Source: GCA-2401735 sp051252095 | GTDB taxonomy: Bacteria; Pseudomonadota; Gammaproteobacteria; Burkholderiales; Methylophilaceae | Length of the DNA stretch: 64,000 nt | Direction: 5' to 3' | Assembly: GCA_051252095.1 (NCBI GenBank) | Contig: JBPOFK010000011.1 | Span: forward strand, 29,192 to 93,191 | Shown here: piece after piece, positions 1-9,241 of the stretch | Numbering within the stretch: position 1 is the stretch's first letter | How the letters are laid out: each line of letters opens with the position of its first letter | Position numbers and translations under genes: made by a program | The notes under the pieces: model-generated | Databases searched by the model: none | What the model was told of the DNA's origin: nothing | The model's input: the letters and a program-made list of their open reading frames with translations, nothing else

Positions 1-1242
1 TTCAAAGTTTTCCTTATCTTGCTTAACTTTGTTCATCATGTGTTCGACAACATCTTCGTTTTTACCACGTAGTCCACGAAGCTCTTCAAGTTGATCAATC
101 ACACCCGACACACGAGATTCTAGAATCATATTGGAATTACCAATCAAATCTTCAATCTCATTTTTGGTGTTGTCATGAACGATTTCTTTTTTGGAAGGAA
201 TGAGTTCTTCTGACAGCGCCTTCTCAAGTTCAAGCAATCGACTTTGTTCAACCAGCGCTTGGTTATTATTGATTTTACCCAATAAACCTTTTTGTGCAGA
301 AGTTGGAAAAATATGCCCTTCATCCAAGCTTAGTAATTCTGCTGTTGTCCTTACCTGCTTCGCAATTTCTTTTTCTACTTCAACTTCAGTTTTTAGCTCA
401 TCCCATAAACCATCAATTTTGTTTAATACAGCCATACGGCCCTTTTGTTTCCAGCGCGTACCGCTAATGTATTGGCGCCAGACATCAATCTCAGACTTTG
501 TAACACCAGTATCTGCAGCCAATATAAACAAGACAGCATGTGCATTAGGCAGCATATTTAAGGTAAGCTCTGGCTCAGTACCAATCGCATTTAAACCTGG
601 CGTATCAAGTATCACTAAGCCCTGCTCAAGCAATGGATGTGGAAAGTTAATAACAGCATAACGCCAACATGGAATATCAATCGAACCATCTTTATTAAGG
701 CTCATTGCATCATCACTACTATTTGGGTCAAATAATCCAAACTTTTCAGCCTCTTCAACAGTGACGCGCTTTGTTTGGCTCACTTGTTCAAATGCTTTGG
801 CCATACTTTGGTTTGACTCAACATCAAATTCAACGACCGTCCACTCTTCCGGATAACGTTTATATTCTGTTGTAGTAGCATCTAAGGCACGTGTGTCAAT
901 TGGCAGCAGTTGTAAGCAACTAGGTTTTGTTGGGTCATACAGCAATTCTGTAGGGCACATCGTTGTACGTCCAGCACTGGATGGAAGTAAACGTTGGCCG
1001 TATCCTGCAAAGAAAATGGCATTAATCAGCTCTGATTTACCGCGTGAAAACTCAGCGACAAAAGCCACATTTAATTTATCTTCACGCAAGCGTTCAAGCA
1101 AATTAGTGATGCGCTGATCTATTTGCGCATCATTAAGCTCTTGCTCATTCAACCAGCTTCGATAGTCACATATACTATCAACGAGCGCTTTTCTCCACTC
1201 TGAATAACCAGCAAGTTGAATCGCTAAATCAGTATCTGCCAT
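1..1242 (-). CDS. Dynamin-like GTPase (C-terminus outside window)
   Basis: The frame is open from an ATG at 1242 (minus strand) to the window edge, giving 414 residues without a stop. Residues 64-70 read EFSRGKS (G1/P-loop of bacterial dynamin-like proteins), 213-216 DTPG (G3) and 274-277 NKID (G4), in the usual order and spacing. The final visible part is predicted helical, as expected for the start of a dynamin stalk. Family members are large membrane-remodelling or stress GTPases; the role here is not defined by context. The stop codon lies outside the window. The gene is divergent from the DUF971-ubiE operon, with a 237-bp AT-rich spacer that presumably holds both promoters. Confidence 0.85.
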   Translation of the reverse strand, partial: MADTDLAIQLAGYSEWRKALVDSICDYRSWLNEQELNDAQIDQRITNLLERLREDKLNVAFVAEFSRGKSELINAIFFAGYGQRLLPSSAGRTTMCPTELLYDPTKPSCLQLLPIDTRALDATTTEYKRYPEEWTVVEFDVESNQSMAKAFEQVSQTKRVTVEEAEKFGLFDPNSSDDAMSLNKDGSIDIPCWRYAVINFPHPLLEQGLVILDTPGLNAIGTEPELTLNMLPNAHAVLFILAADTGVTKSEIDVWRQYISGTRWKQKGRMAVLNKIDGLWDELKTEVEVEKEIAKQVRTTAELLSLDEGHIFPTSAQKGLLGKINNNQALVEQSRLLELEKALSEELIPSKKEIVHDNTKNEIEDLIGNSNMILESRVSGVIDQLEELRGLRGKNEDVVEHMMNKVKQDKENFE

Positions 1243-1479
1243 TATTGTTTCCTTAAAATAGGCTCTTTTTTACTGACATTACTCTATCATGAAGAACAGA
1301 AAATTCAACTAAATCAGATACATTTATCATAAAAATAATCTAAATTCTGATAAAAGGTGACTTTTGTACGACAAACGGTCTACATCAGTAATAATTTGCA
1401 AAAAAAGCCACCTGTCACTTATTGAGATGCAATGTTCTGCTATTATTTCAGCTTTGACAAAACTTTACGGTAGATTGAT

Positions 1480-1860
1480 ATGAGCGGTCTAGAAGCCAAT
1501 ACACCAAGGCCAATCGATATTAAATTACATCAAGCATCCAAACTGCTTGAAATAAAATTTAATAACAACACTGAGTGTATGCTCTCTTGCGAGTTTTTAC
1601 GCGTCTATTCTCCCTCTGCGGAAGTGAAAGGCCACGGTGTAGGCCAAGAAGTGTTACAAGTAGGCAAAGAAGATGTCAATATTACTGGCATTGAACCCAT
1701 TGGCAACTATGCTATCAAATTGCAATTTACCGACGGTCATGACACTGGGCTTTATTCTTGGGACTATTTGTACCATTTAGCAGAGAATTATGAAGCACTT
1801 TGGCTAGAGTATATTGGCAAACTAGATGCAGCTGGGCATAAAAGAAAGCCGCTATCTTAA
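1480..1860 (+). CDS. DUF971 (GBBH-like N-terminal domain) protein
   Basis: A 126-residue protein that fits the small DUF971 / gamma-butyrobetaine-hydroxylase-like N-terminal family. The features seen are an N-terminal Pro-Ile-Asp-Ile-Lys strand, a central LSCEFLRVYSPSAEV segment and the motif DGHDTGLYSWDYLY near residues 86-99. The full-length match to stand-alone family members argues it is not a fragment. It is the first gene of an operon running into ubiE with a 10-bp gap; this DUF971-ubiE pairing is common in betaproteobacteria. A role linked to ubiquinone or Fe-S metabolism has been suggested only from such neighbourhoods, so the biochemical function is unknown. Confidence 0.85.
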   Translation: MSGLEANTPRPIDIKLHQASKLLEIKFNNNTECMLSCEFLRVYSPSAEVKGHGVGQEVLQVGKEDVNITGIEPIGNYAIKLQFTDGHDTGLYSWDYLYHLAENYEALWLEYIGKLDAAGHKRKPLS

Positions 1861-1870
1861 AAGGAAAAAC

Positions 1871-2608
1871 ATGAGCGATAAAGAAACACACTTTGGCTTT
1901 CAATCTGTTAAAGAAAATGAAAAGCAAAAAAAAGTAGGTGACGTATTTCACTCGGTAGCAAAGAAGTACGACATCATGAACGATGTGATGTCAGTTGGGA
2001 TGCACCGGCTTTGGAAAAGATTTACTGTCAATATCAGCGGCGTTAAAGCTGGAGACAGTGTATTGGATATTGCAGGTGGAAGTGGCGATTTGTCGAAGTT
2101 GTTCAGTAAAAAAGTAGGCCAACAAGGCAAAGCCGTTCTTACTGATATTAATGCTTCCATGTTATCAGTTGGTCGAGATAATATGATTGACGCTGGGCTC
2201 GATGTTCAAGTGACGCAATGTAATGCCGAATACTTGCCGTTTGCTGATAATACTTTTGACTGCGTTATCGTGGCTTTTGGCTTGAGAAATATGACACGTA
2301 AAGAGGTTGCATTAAAAGAAATGCAGCGCGTACTCAAAGTGGGCGGGCGTCTGTTGGTATTAGAATTTTCTAAGGTATGGGAGCCGCTTGATAAAGTTTA
2401 CGATGCTTATTCATTTAAGTTCTTGCCTTTTATGGGCAAGGTTATTGCCAATGATGCCGATAGTTATGCGTATCTAGCGGAGTCTATCCGCATGCACCCA
2501 AACCAAGAAACATTAAAGCAAATGTTGTCAGATGCGGGTCTCAGTAAAGTGGATTACTACAACCTTAGCGCAGGGATTGTCGCCTTGCATAAGGGCTATA
2601 AACTATAA
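1871..2608 (+). CDS. ubiE: Ubiquinone/menaquinone C-methyltransferase UbiE
   Basis: SAM-dependent methyltransferase of ubiquinone (and menaquinone) biosynthesis. The ATG at 1871 is preceded by AAGGAAAAAC, a good ribosome-binding site, and gives 245 residues starting MSDKETHFGFQ, typical of UbiE; an in-frame upstream ATG at 1826 lies inside the DUF971 gene and is less likely. Visible signatures are the conserved KYDIMNDVMSVGMHRLWK stretch, the SAM-binding glycine motif VLDIAGGSGDLS and the family motif FGLRNMT. It is followed after 12 bp by ubiJ and then ubiB, the standard proteobacterial ubiE-J-B cluster. Confidence 0.97.
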   Translation: MSDKETHFGFQSVKENEKQKKVGDVFHSVAKKYDIMNDVMSVGMHRLWKRFTVNISGVKAGDSVLDIAGGSGDLSKLFSKKVGQQGKAVLTDINASMLSVGRDNMIDAGLDVQVTQCNAEYLPFADNTFDCVIVAFGLRNMTRKEVALKEMQRVLKVGGRLLVLEFSKVWEPLDKVYDAYSFKFLPFMGKVIANDADSYAYLAESIRMHPNQETLKQMLSDAGLSKVDYYNLSAGIVALHKGYKL

Positions 2609-2620
2609 AGTCATTATTTT

Positions 2621-3214
2621 ATGCTGAAGCCAATTGCCTCTGAATTTTTACAACATATTACACACCAAAATAACTGGTCACGTAAACATCTTGCACCCTA
2701 CGCAGGAAAAGTGGTGCAGTTTAATATAGTTCCTATCAAAGCCAAGCTCATGATTTTGGAAGACGGCAGCTTAGGGTTGCCTCCAGACAATGCTGCTGCA
2801 GATGCAACCATTCACATCCCTCCAAGCTTAGCAATCAGGCTTATAGCAAAAGATGAAGCAGCAAAAATGCTCATTAAAATTGATGGAGATAGCCATCTAG
2901 CTACGCAATTAGGCAAAGTTTTGCAATACATTCGCTGGGATGTAGAAGATGACCTTAGCAAGGCGGTTGGCGACATTCCTGCAAATAAAGTTGTTGCCAT
3001 CGCCAAAGAATCAGCACAATCAGTGAAAAAGCAAACGATTAACCTAACAGAAATGCTGAAAGAGTTTTGGCAGGAAGAAAAACCTATTTTAGCCAAGCAA
3101 TGGCAGGTCAATCAATTTAACAGCAGTGTGGATAGCTTGCGCAGTGATGTAAATAGATTAGAAAAACGATTGACTAAGCTTAAAGAACGCATACAAGAAA
3201 GCAATACTAATTAA
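2621..3214 (+). CDS. ubiJ: Ubiquinone biosynthesis accessory factor UbiJ (SCP2 domain)
   Basis: A 197-residue protein with an N-terminal SCP2-like lipid-binding domain (about residues 10-110) and a C-terminal coiled coil (about 165-195, rich in Leu/Lys/Glu). In enterobacteria UbiJ, with UbiK, helps assemble the soluble Ubi complex and binds the polyprenyl intermediates. Sequence similarity between UbiJ proteins is low, so the assignment leans on the domain layout and on its position between ubiE and ubiB; it is separated from ubiB by 2 bp. Confidence 0.88.
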   Translation: MLKPIASEFLQHITHQNNWSRKHLAPYAGKVVQFNIVPIKAKLMILEDGSLGLPPDNAAADATIHIPPSLAIRLIAKDEAAKMLIKIDGDSHLATQLGKVLQYIRWDVEDDLSKAVGDIPANKVVAIAKESAQSVKKQTINLTEMLKEFWQEEKPILAKQWQVNQFNSSVDSLRSDVNRLEKRLTKLKERIQESNTN

Positions 3215-3216
3215 CC

Positions 3217-4761
3217 ATGCACTATCTACGTTTGATTTATATTATATGGGTTGCCTTATGGTTTCGGTTAGACGACTTTATTACGCATGACTCAGGCCTA
3301 CACCCACTTCAACTTTTAATAAAAGTTTGCCTATTTTGGCGGGTTAAAAAAGATGCACGAGGGATTCGATTACGATTAGCATTAGAAAAATTAGGCCCTC
3401 TGTTTGTCAAATTTGGTCAAGTACTCTCTACGCGCAGAGACTTGTTACCTGAAGACGTTGCAAACGAACTTGCTAAATTGCAAGATCAAGTGCCACCTAT
3501 TGATTATTCAGCAATTGAAAAAACAATTACAGCGGCATTTGGTGAGCCACTTGAAAACGTTTATGCACAATTTGATACACACTGCGTCGCTAGTGCCTCT
3601 GTTGCACAAGTCCATTTTGCGCGCTTAAACAGTGGCGAGGATGTCGCGGTAAAAGTACTGCGACCCAATATTGAAAAAGTCATCGAACAAGACTTATCAA
3701 TATTAAAATCGCTTGCATGGTTAGTCAAAACCATCTCTAGCGAAGGCAAACGTTTAAAACCGACAGAAATCGTTGAAGAATTTGCCCGACACACTAAACA
3801 TGAACTCGATTTGACACTTGAAGCAGCCAACTGCAGTCAACTTGCACGTAATTTTGGCGATCAACGCTTACTCATTCCTGCGGTACATTGGGACTATTGC
3901 CGCAAATCCGTGATGACGATGCAACGTATGCATGGTACGCCAATCAGAAATACTGCAGCATTAATAGCAAAAGGTATTGATCTTTCCCAGCTAGCACATG
4001 ACGGTGTTGAATTGTTTTTTACACAAGTGTTTCGCGATGGCTTTTTTCACGCAGACATGCACCCAGGCAATATTCAGGTTGCTGATGATGGACGCTATAT
4101 CGCTTTAGACTTTGGCATCATGGGCAACCTAAATGATGCAGATAAATATTATCTTGCACGTAACTTTTTAGCTTTTTTTAATAGGGACTACCGTGATGTA
4201 GCGCAAGCACATATTGACTCTGGCTGGGTGCCTAAAGAGACTAACCGAGAAGAGCTAGAAATTGCCATTCGCGCCATCTGTGAACCTATCTTTAATAAAC
4301 CACTTAAAGACATTTCATTTGGACGAACACTACTCAGCTTATTCCAGATGTCCAGACGATTTGGCGTTGTAATACAACCACAACTTGTGATGCTGCAAAA
4401 AACACTCTTGAATATTGAGGGCTTGGGCCGTGATTTAGACCCTAATATCGACCTATGGCAAACCGCTCGTCCATTCTTGAAACGATGGATGAGTGAGCAG
4501 CTAGGTTGGCGAAAAATAGCAAAATCAGTCAAAAAGGAATTGCCATTTATCCTCAAAACGGCGCCAGAAGTGCCGCGGTTAATCCATCGCTTTCTACATC
4601 AACAGACAAATGAAGATGCAAGCTCACCCTTAAGAGCTGACATGAATAAACTCATTCACGTGCAACAACAGCAAGTTACTTGGTATAAAACACTCACCTT
4701 TGCGCTGCTTGCTGTAGCGGTTCTACAAGTTGCTTTTATTGTGATTATTCTGCTGGATTAG
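3217..4761 (+). CDS. ubiB: UbiB protein kinase-like ATPase for ubiquinone synthesis
   Basis: A 514-residue member of the UbiB/ABC1/ADCK family with the diagnostic KFGQVLSTRRDLLP (KxGQ) segment at about residues 66-79, an atypical kinase core including the HADMHPGNIQV catalytic loop and ALDFGIMG metal motif, and two C-terminal transmembrane helices at about 470-513. UbiB proteins are ATPases that help mobilise the lipid precursors of ubiquinone at the membrane. The start, 2 bp after the ubiJ stop, implies translational coupling. Length is normal for the family. Confidence 0.96.
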   Translation: MHYLRLIYIIWVALWFRLDDFITHDSGLHPLQLLIKVCLFWRVKKDARGIRLRLALEKLGPLFVKFGQVLSTRRDLLPEDVANELAKLQDQVPPIDYSAIEKTITAAFGEPLENVYAQFDTHCVASASVAQVHFARLNSGEDVAVKVLRPNIEKVIEQDLSILKSLAWLVKTISSEGKRLKPTEIVEEFARHTKHELDLTLEAANCSQLARNFGDQRLLIPAVHWDYCRKSVMTMQRMHGTPIRNTAALIAKGIDLSQLAHDGVELFFTQVFRDGFFHADMHPGNIQVADDGRYIALDFGIMGNLNDADKYYLARNFLAFFNRDYRDVAQAHIDSGWVPKETNREELEIAIRAICEPIFNKPLKDISFGRTLLSLFQMSRRFGVVIQPQLVMLQKTLLNIEGLGRDLDPNIDLWQTARPFLKRWMSEQLGWRKIAKSVKKELPFILKTAPEVPRLIHRFLHQQTNEDASSPLRADMNKLIHVQQQQVTWYKTLTFALLAVAVLQVAFIVIILLD

Positions 4762-4874
4762 TGTTTAATTAATACGACTCAACATAAACTGCCAACCCCA
4801 TCACTAGTATACAGTTGTCTACAATCGCATCTCTGTGATACATTACGCTGTAAATAATAAATCTGAACAATGCA

Positions 4875-6059
4875 GTGGTCGATAAAAAACAACATATACT
4901 GATAGAAAAAATCAGGCTGCTTTATTTAAACAGTTTAGTGCCTGCTGTTCTGAGTGGCTTTGCTGCGCTTTTTTTAGTAGCTGCTTTATGGAACAGTGCA
5001 AAGCATCAGTCATTATTAATTTGGCTCAGTATTACTATTTTTCTCGCAGTCATTCGTGTCTCTCTCATCCTCAGCTTCAAAAAACGGCAACCATCTGGTA
5101 AAGCTATCTTAGCGTGGGAAAGACCATTCACAATCTCTCTATTTGCAGTTTTTCTAACATGGAGTATTGGCGTACTGATTGTCACACCCAAAGATAACCT
5201 AGCCTCAATTTTTATTGTTAGTGTCTTTTCTATTGGCTTGGCAGCCGCCGCCATCTCTTGGTATGCGCATATCCGCTATGTACAACTGGGGACAATATGC
5301 ATGGCACTAATCCCAATTATGACAGTATTGCTCACGCATGGAGAACCTGAAACCCTATGGGTTGGAATGGCTGCCTGCTTTATGTTTATGTCATGCATTT
5401 CAACTAGCCATCTCTTCCAAAAAACGCTAAACGGCAACCTAGAGCTAGCATATGATTTAGAAAAATCAATTATAAATGCTGAGATTCTCGCACGGACAGA
5501 TGTACTAACAGGCCTTAATAATCGACGGGCTTTTTTTGATAAAGCGCCTTTTTTATTAAAGACATGCCATGAAAAAGAGCTACCTGTCAGCATTGTTATG
5601 TTTGATATTGATTATTTTAAGAAAATTAACGATGAATTTGGCCATGCAGGCGGTGATATTGCACTACAACATGTCGCTGAGTTATTAAAGCACGAGCTGA
5701 GAAAATCAGATATTAGTTGTCGATTTGGAGGTGAAGAGTTTGCCATTCTATTACCCAATACAAATTTAGATGAGGCATTCATCGTCGCAGAAAAAATAAA
5801 AGGTTTGATTGCCGCCACTCCTGTCATTATTCCAAGAAAAAAAAGTATCCCTATTACTGCCAGCTTTGGCGTTTCTGATGTCGGCGAAACAATTGATGAG
5901 ATTCTAAATAATGCGGACCAAGCCATGTATAACGCTAAAAACAACGGTAGAAATCTAGTATTCTTCTACCAACCATCTCAAACAACAGAGCATATTAAAA
6001 AAACAAGAAAATTCAAATCTGATAAGAGCGCAACTATTAGAGAGTCCCTCTTACATTAG
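4875..6059 (+). CDS. Membrane-bound diguanylate cyclase (GGDEF)
   Basis: A 394-residue protein with about six hydrophobic N-terminal segments (residues 20-185), then a GGDEF domain (about 200-370) with an intact active-site motif RFGGEEF and the upstream LTGLNNRRAF and FDIDYFKKIND signatures. This predicts synthesis of cyclic di-GMP in response to a signal sensed in the membrane. No upstream primary I-site RxxD is obvious at the expected place. A GTG start at 4875 is used; the nearby ATG at 4870 is out of frame and soon stops. The gene stands alone between ubiB and the convergent mutM. Confidence 0.88.
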   Translation: MVDKKQHILIEKIRLLYLNSLVPAVLSGFAALFLVAALWNSAKHQSLLIWLSITIFLAVIRVSLILSFKKRQPSGKAILAWERPFTISLFAVFLTWSIGVLIVTPKDNLASIFIVSVFSIGLAAAAISWYAHIRYVQLGTICMALIPIMTVLLTHGEPETLWVGMAACFMFMSCISTSHLFQKTLNGNLELAYDLEKSIINAEILARTDVLTGLNNRRAFFDKAPFLLKTCHEKELPVSIVMFDIDYFKKINDEFGHAGGDIALQHVAELLKHELRKSDISCRFGGEEFAILLPNTNLDEAFIVAEKIKGLIAATPVIIPRKKSIPITASFGVSDVGETIDEILNNADQAMYNAKNNGRNLVFFYQPSQTTEHIKKTRKFKSDKSATIRESLLH

Positions 6060-6075
6060 GCACCTAAAACTTCTG

Positions 6076-6900
6076 TTAACGACTTTTGTGTTTTTGACAT
6101 GTTTCACAATAGAAGGTTGAGCGCTGACCTAACCGAATACATTTAATGAGCGACTGACATTTTTTACAAGGCTGATTGGTCCGCCCATATACATAATACG
6201 ATTGCTGAAAGTATCCAGAGTTACCATTCACTGCAGCAAAGTCACGCAAACTACTTCCGCCCGCCTCCAGTGCATCTATCAAAGTCGATTTTATTTCACT
6301 GACTAAATTTTTACACTTAGCCAAACTTAGCTGGTTAGACGGCTGTTGTGGATGGATGCCTGACCTAAAGAGCGCTTCATTAGCATAAATATTACCAACG
6401 CCTACAACAAGGCTCGCATTCATTATGGTTGTTTTAATGGCTGCTTTACGCTGCTTTAATTGATTGTACAAGTAACGACCATCAAACTCTTCTTCTAATG
6501 GCTCAGGCCCTAAGTTACACAACAAAGGATGTGAAACTGGATTTTCCCCTGCCCATAACACGGCGCCAAAGCGCCTGGGATCTGTGAGCCGCATTGTCTG
6601 TTGGTTTTTAAATACGATGTCAAAATGATCATGCTTTTCTGGTGGGTAGTTTCTATCAAGCAAACGAATGCTTCCTGACATCCCTAAATGCAATAGTAAT
6701 GTGCCATTTTCAAAGCCTAGCTGGATGTACTTTGCGCGCCTTTTTAAGGTTAATAGCTGCTGGGCAACCAATGTATCAGTTAAATGCATTGGAATTGGCC
6801 ATCGCATAGCTGCATTACGAATGACCACTGAACTGACGGTATGATTAATGAGCGGCAATAAGCCTTGTTTGGTTATTTCGACCTCGGGCAGTTCCGGCAT
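6076..6900 (-). CDS. mutM: Formamidopyrimidine-DNA glycosylase MutM (Fpg)
   Basis: A bifunctional glycosylase/AP lyase that removes 8-oxoguanine and other oxidised purines. The N-terminus MPELPEVE supplies the catalytic Pro2 and Glu3. The middle contains the helix-two-turn-helix region with GVGNIYANEALF, and the C-terminus has the DNA-binding zinc finger with four cysteines (CKKC...CETC, residues about 242-268). The 274-residue length is normal. It is the last gene of the minus-strand unit, 9 bp after the DUF4340 gene. Linkage to an exporter operon probably reflects shared transcription rather than function. Confidence 0.97.
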   Translation of the reverse strand: MPELPEVEITKQGLLPLINHTVSSVVIRNAAMRWPIPMHLTDTLVAQQLLTLKRRAKYIQLGFENGTLLLHLGMSGSIRLLDRNYPPEKHDHFDIVFKNQQTMRLTDPRRFGAVLWAGENPVSHPLLCNLGPEPLEEEFDGRYLYNQLKQRKAAIKTTIMNASLVVGVGNIYANEALFRSGIHPQQPSNQLSLAKCKNLVSEIKSTLIDALEAGGSSLRDFAAVNGNSGYFQQSYYVYGRTNQPCKKCQSLIKCIRLGQRSTFYCETCQKHKSR

Positions 6901-6909
6901 TGAAGTCTA

Positions 6910-7803
6910 TTATTTGATATTTAATGGTGGGTTAAGCATGGTAAACCCGACATCGTTCGGATAACGATAGATTAACCCTTCATCAGGTCTAGCTAGCACG
7001 AGTTCTGGTGACTCCATGAGCTTATCGAAACGAATGCTACTGCCGTCTTCTAACATCACTTTAAATGAGGGATATGTCTGAGTTCTATCAGGCGTATATA
7101 ACTCAACTGATTTTGCAGGGTTCTGCTTCCAACTGAATTCTAACCATTCATTTAAATCATTTTGCACTGGTTTCGCTGCAGCTATACTGGCCTCCCATTG
7201 CCCTTTATTAAGTTTAACTTTTAGGGCAGCAGCCTCCCATTGTTCAAGATGAGAGAAATCAAAACCAGCTATCTGCTTGGATTCTGAGGGAGCCAAACTA
7301 TTCTTGTCTACCATTTCTATTGGCTGCGTGCTTGCTGATTCTGAATATACAGCGCTCAGTAAATAGACACTATCTTTATAAGCAATATACTGCTCATCAG
7401 TCACTGTATTATAGGTACCAAATGAAAAAAGCTCTTCCCCATTCGGAGTTACCATAGAAACCCTCACCAAAGGATTTTTCAAACCAAATTTACCTAAATC
7501 AGTCGCTGGCAGCTTATACTCTGATTTGGCAGCAATAACAGATAGTATCCGTTGAACGGAGCGTTGATCTGCTCTCTGTTTGTAAGGTTTATTCATAAAC
7601 CAATACCCATCATTTTTCTCAAAAATAACAGGTGCTTTAGCAGGAAAATCAATTTTTACTGCACTGATGCCTGCCAGCTTTAATTGAGAAACCTCATACT
7701 CTACTTTTTCTTCGACTTCACTTTTAGGTTTCAAATATAAAAAAGAGACAAGGCCAGCCACCAATGCCAGCATGATTAAATTCAGAATCCATCTTTTTTT
7801 CAT
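6910..7803 (-). CDS. DUF4340 membrane-anchored protein of the Gld-type ABC cluster
   Basis: A 297-residue protein with a single N-terminal transmembrane helix (about residues 7-25) and a large extracytoplasmic part matching DUF4340 in pattern: repeated beta-rich units with WxxNKPxxxRADQRSV and FGLKNP motifs. DUF4340 proteins usually accompany GldG-like auxiliary proteins and ABC-2 exporters, as here. The exported substrate is unknown. It is fourth in the five-gene minus-strand unit, 31 bp after the GldG-like gene and 9 bp before mutM. Confidence 0.82.
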   Translation of the reverse strand: MKKRWILNLIMLALVAGLVSFLYLKPKSEVEEKVEYEVSQLKLAGISAVKIDFPAKAPVIFEKNDGYWFMNKPYKQRADQRSVQRILSVIAAKSEYKLPATDLGKFGLKNPLVRVSMVTPNGEELFSFGTYNTVTDEQYIAYKDSVYLLSAVYSESASTQPIEMVDKNSLAPSESKQIAGFDFSHLEQWEAAALKVKLNKGQWEASIAAAKPVQNDLNEWLEFSWKQNPAKSVELYTPDRTQTYPSFKVMLEDGSSIRFDKLMESPELVLARPDEGLIYRYPNDVGFTMLNPPLNIK

Positions 7804-7834
7804 TGTCTTTTAGTCCGCAATAAAGTCACTAACA

Positions 7835-9229
7835 TTACGCTTTTCTGCGTCTCCACCACAACCATAAGCCAGCAACAAGGAAGCCTAATGGGATAAAATA
7901 CTGGAAGCCATGAAAGACTGACCAAGCTACAGCGCGGCCCATGTCATTATTAGGTATGGTTACGTTTGCATCTTTAAGCGGCATTGGTTGAATAGTGATG
8001 AGTTGGTCATCACCAGCTAACCAATTAACAACATTGATACCGAAATCAAGGTTACCACCGTTAGTAATAAAAGTATTAGACAAGAAATTTGCATTGCCCA
8101 TTACGACTACACGCTGCCCTTTTTTGCCATATGTACGCTCTAACGCTACACCTATGTTGATTGGACCTCTCTTATCGACGGCCTCATCGAAAGTTACCTT
8201 CTGATTTTTAACTCCTGGTACAATTTTTTCAGACTCTAACCATCCATTTGGTGCAACATCAACCAAACGTCCCACTTTCCAGCCAAAATCATATGAAGCC
8301 TTAGCATCAACTTCTCTTGCTTCGGGGAAGAGAGTACGTAATTGGAAACTTCTAGTAATCGGATGGTCCCCATAAGCACTGGCAAAGGCCACTTTAGCAT
8401 CTGCTCCATATTGCGCAGCAGACATATCAACAGCTATTCCAGAAGACACTGTGACGCCTAAATACTCGGCAACATTGTCCAAACCGTGAAAGTTATTGTC
8501 ATCCAGCAACCAAAGTAGGTTCCCGCCCGCCTTAATATACTCCAGTATTTTAGTAGCTTCTATTTCACTCACGTCTACTTGAGGACTTGCGACAACCAAC
8601 ATAGCACCATTAGTAGGCACGGCTTGTGCAATAGTTAAATCAGGATTTGCAAATTTAAAACCTTTTTCTTCTAATTGTTTACCAAACTCGCCTAAATCAT
8701 GGTTCTTAACACCTTGCATATGTCGTTCACCATGCCCGTCCAAGAACATAATCGGTTTTTCATTCGTGCGCGACAAACGAACTAATAAATTAGTCATATC
8801 TTGTTCTACAATGGGCGGAAAGATATGTTCAGTACGCTTGTTGTACTCAACCACGACCTCACCATCTTGCTTAATGTTAGCTTCTTGCGCTAACTTAGGC
8901 TCTTCTGTTGGGTTAATAAATTTGATATTGATATCATTTTTTTGTCGTTGGTAACGCGCCACGAAATCCAGCATTCCTTTACGGAAAGTATCACCCCTGC
9001 TCGGATCATCTTTCGTCGCAAATACGGTAATATTCACGGGGTCTTTCATTTGATTAAGCACATCAATACTGCCCTGCGTGAGGATATTCCTACTAGCCTG
9101 CGTCACGTCTTTAGCGTAACGATACTGATGGCCCAAGTAACCCAAAATTACCACTAATGCCACAAATAAAATGACAAAAAACCAACTTTGCACCAACATC
9201 TGGAGCTTTAAACTGCGATTCATTTTCAT
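7835..9229 (-). CDS. GldG-like ABC transporter auxiliary protein
   Basis: A 464-residue protein with transmembrane helices at the N-terminus (about 15-33) and C-terminus (about 438-457, ending in WWRRRKA). In between lies an extracytoplasmic region of the GldG/ABC-type uncharacterised transport family, including the motif FLDGHGER near residue 160 and a DDNNFHGLD element. In Bacteroidetes GldG works with GldA/GldF in gliding, but proteobacterial homologues occur in non-gliding bacteria, so a general export or envelope role is inferred. The gene starts 12 bp downstream of the permease gene. Confidence 0.85.
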   Translation of the reverse strand: MKMNRSLKLQMLVQSWFFVILFVALVVILGYLGHQYRYAKDVTQASRNILTQGSIDVLNQMKDPVNITVFATKDDPSRGDTFRKGMLDFVARYQRQKNDINIKFINPTEEPKLAQEANIKQDGEVVVEYNKRTEHIFPPIVEQDMTNLLVRLSRTNEKPIMFLDGHGERHMQGVKNHDLGEFGKQLEEKGFKFANPDLTIAQAVPTNGAMLVVASPQVDVSEIEATKILEYIKAGGNLLWLLDDNNFHGLDNVAEYLGVTVSSGIAVDMSAAQYGADAKVAFASAYGDHPITRSFQLRTLFPEAREVDAKASYDFGWKVGRLVDVAPNGWLESEKIVPGVKNQKVTFDEAVDKRGPINIGVALERTYGKKGQRVVVMGNANFLSNTFITNGGNLDFGINVVNWLAGDDQLITIQPMPLKDANVTIPNNDMGRAVAWSVFHGFQYFIPLGFLVAGLWLWWRRRKA

Positions 9230-9241
9230 ACTGTAACCTGA

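Noticed and set aside
191..661. Plus-strand 156-codon open frame
   Set aside because: Antisense of the dynamin-like GTPase gene, which has all G-motifs on the minus strand; the plus-strand translation is Ser/Cys/Phe-rich without any family signature.
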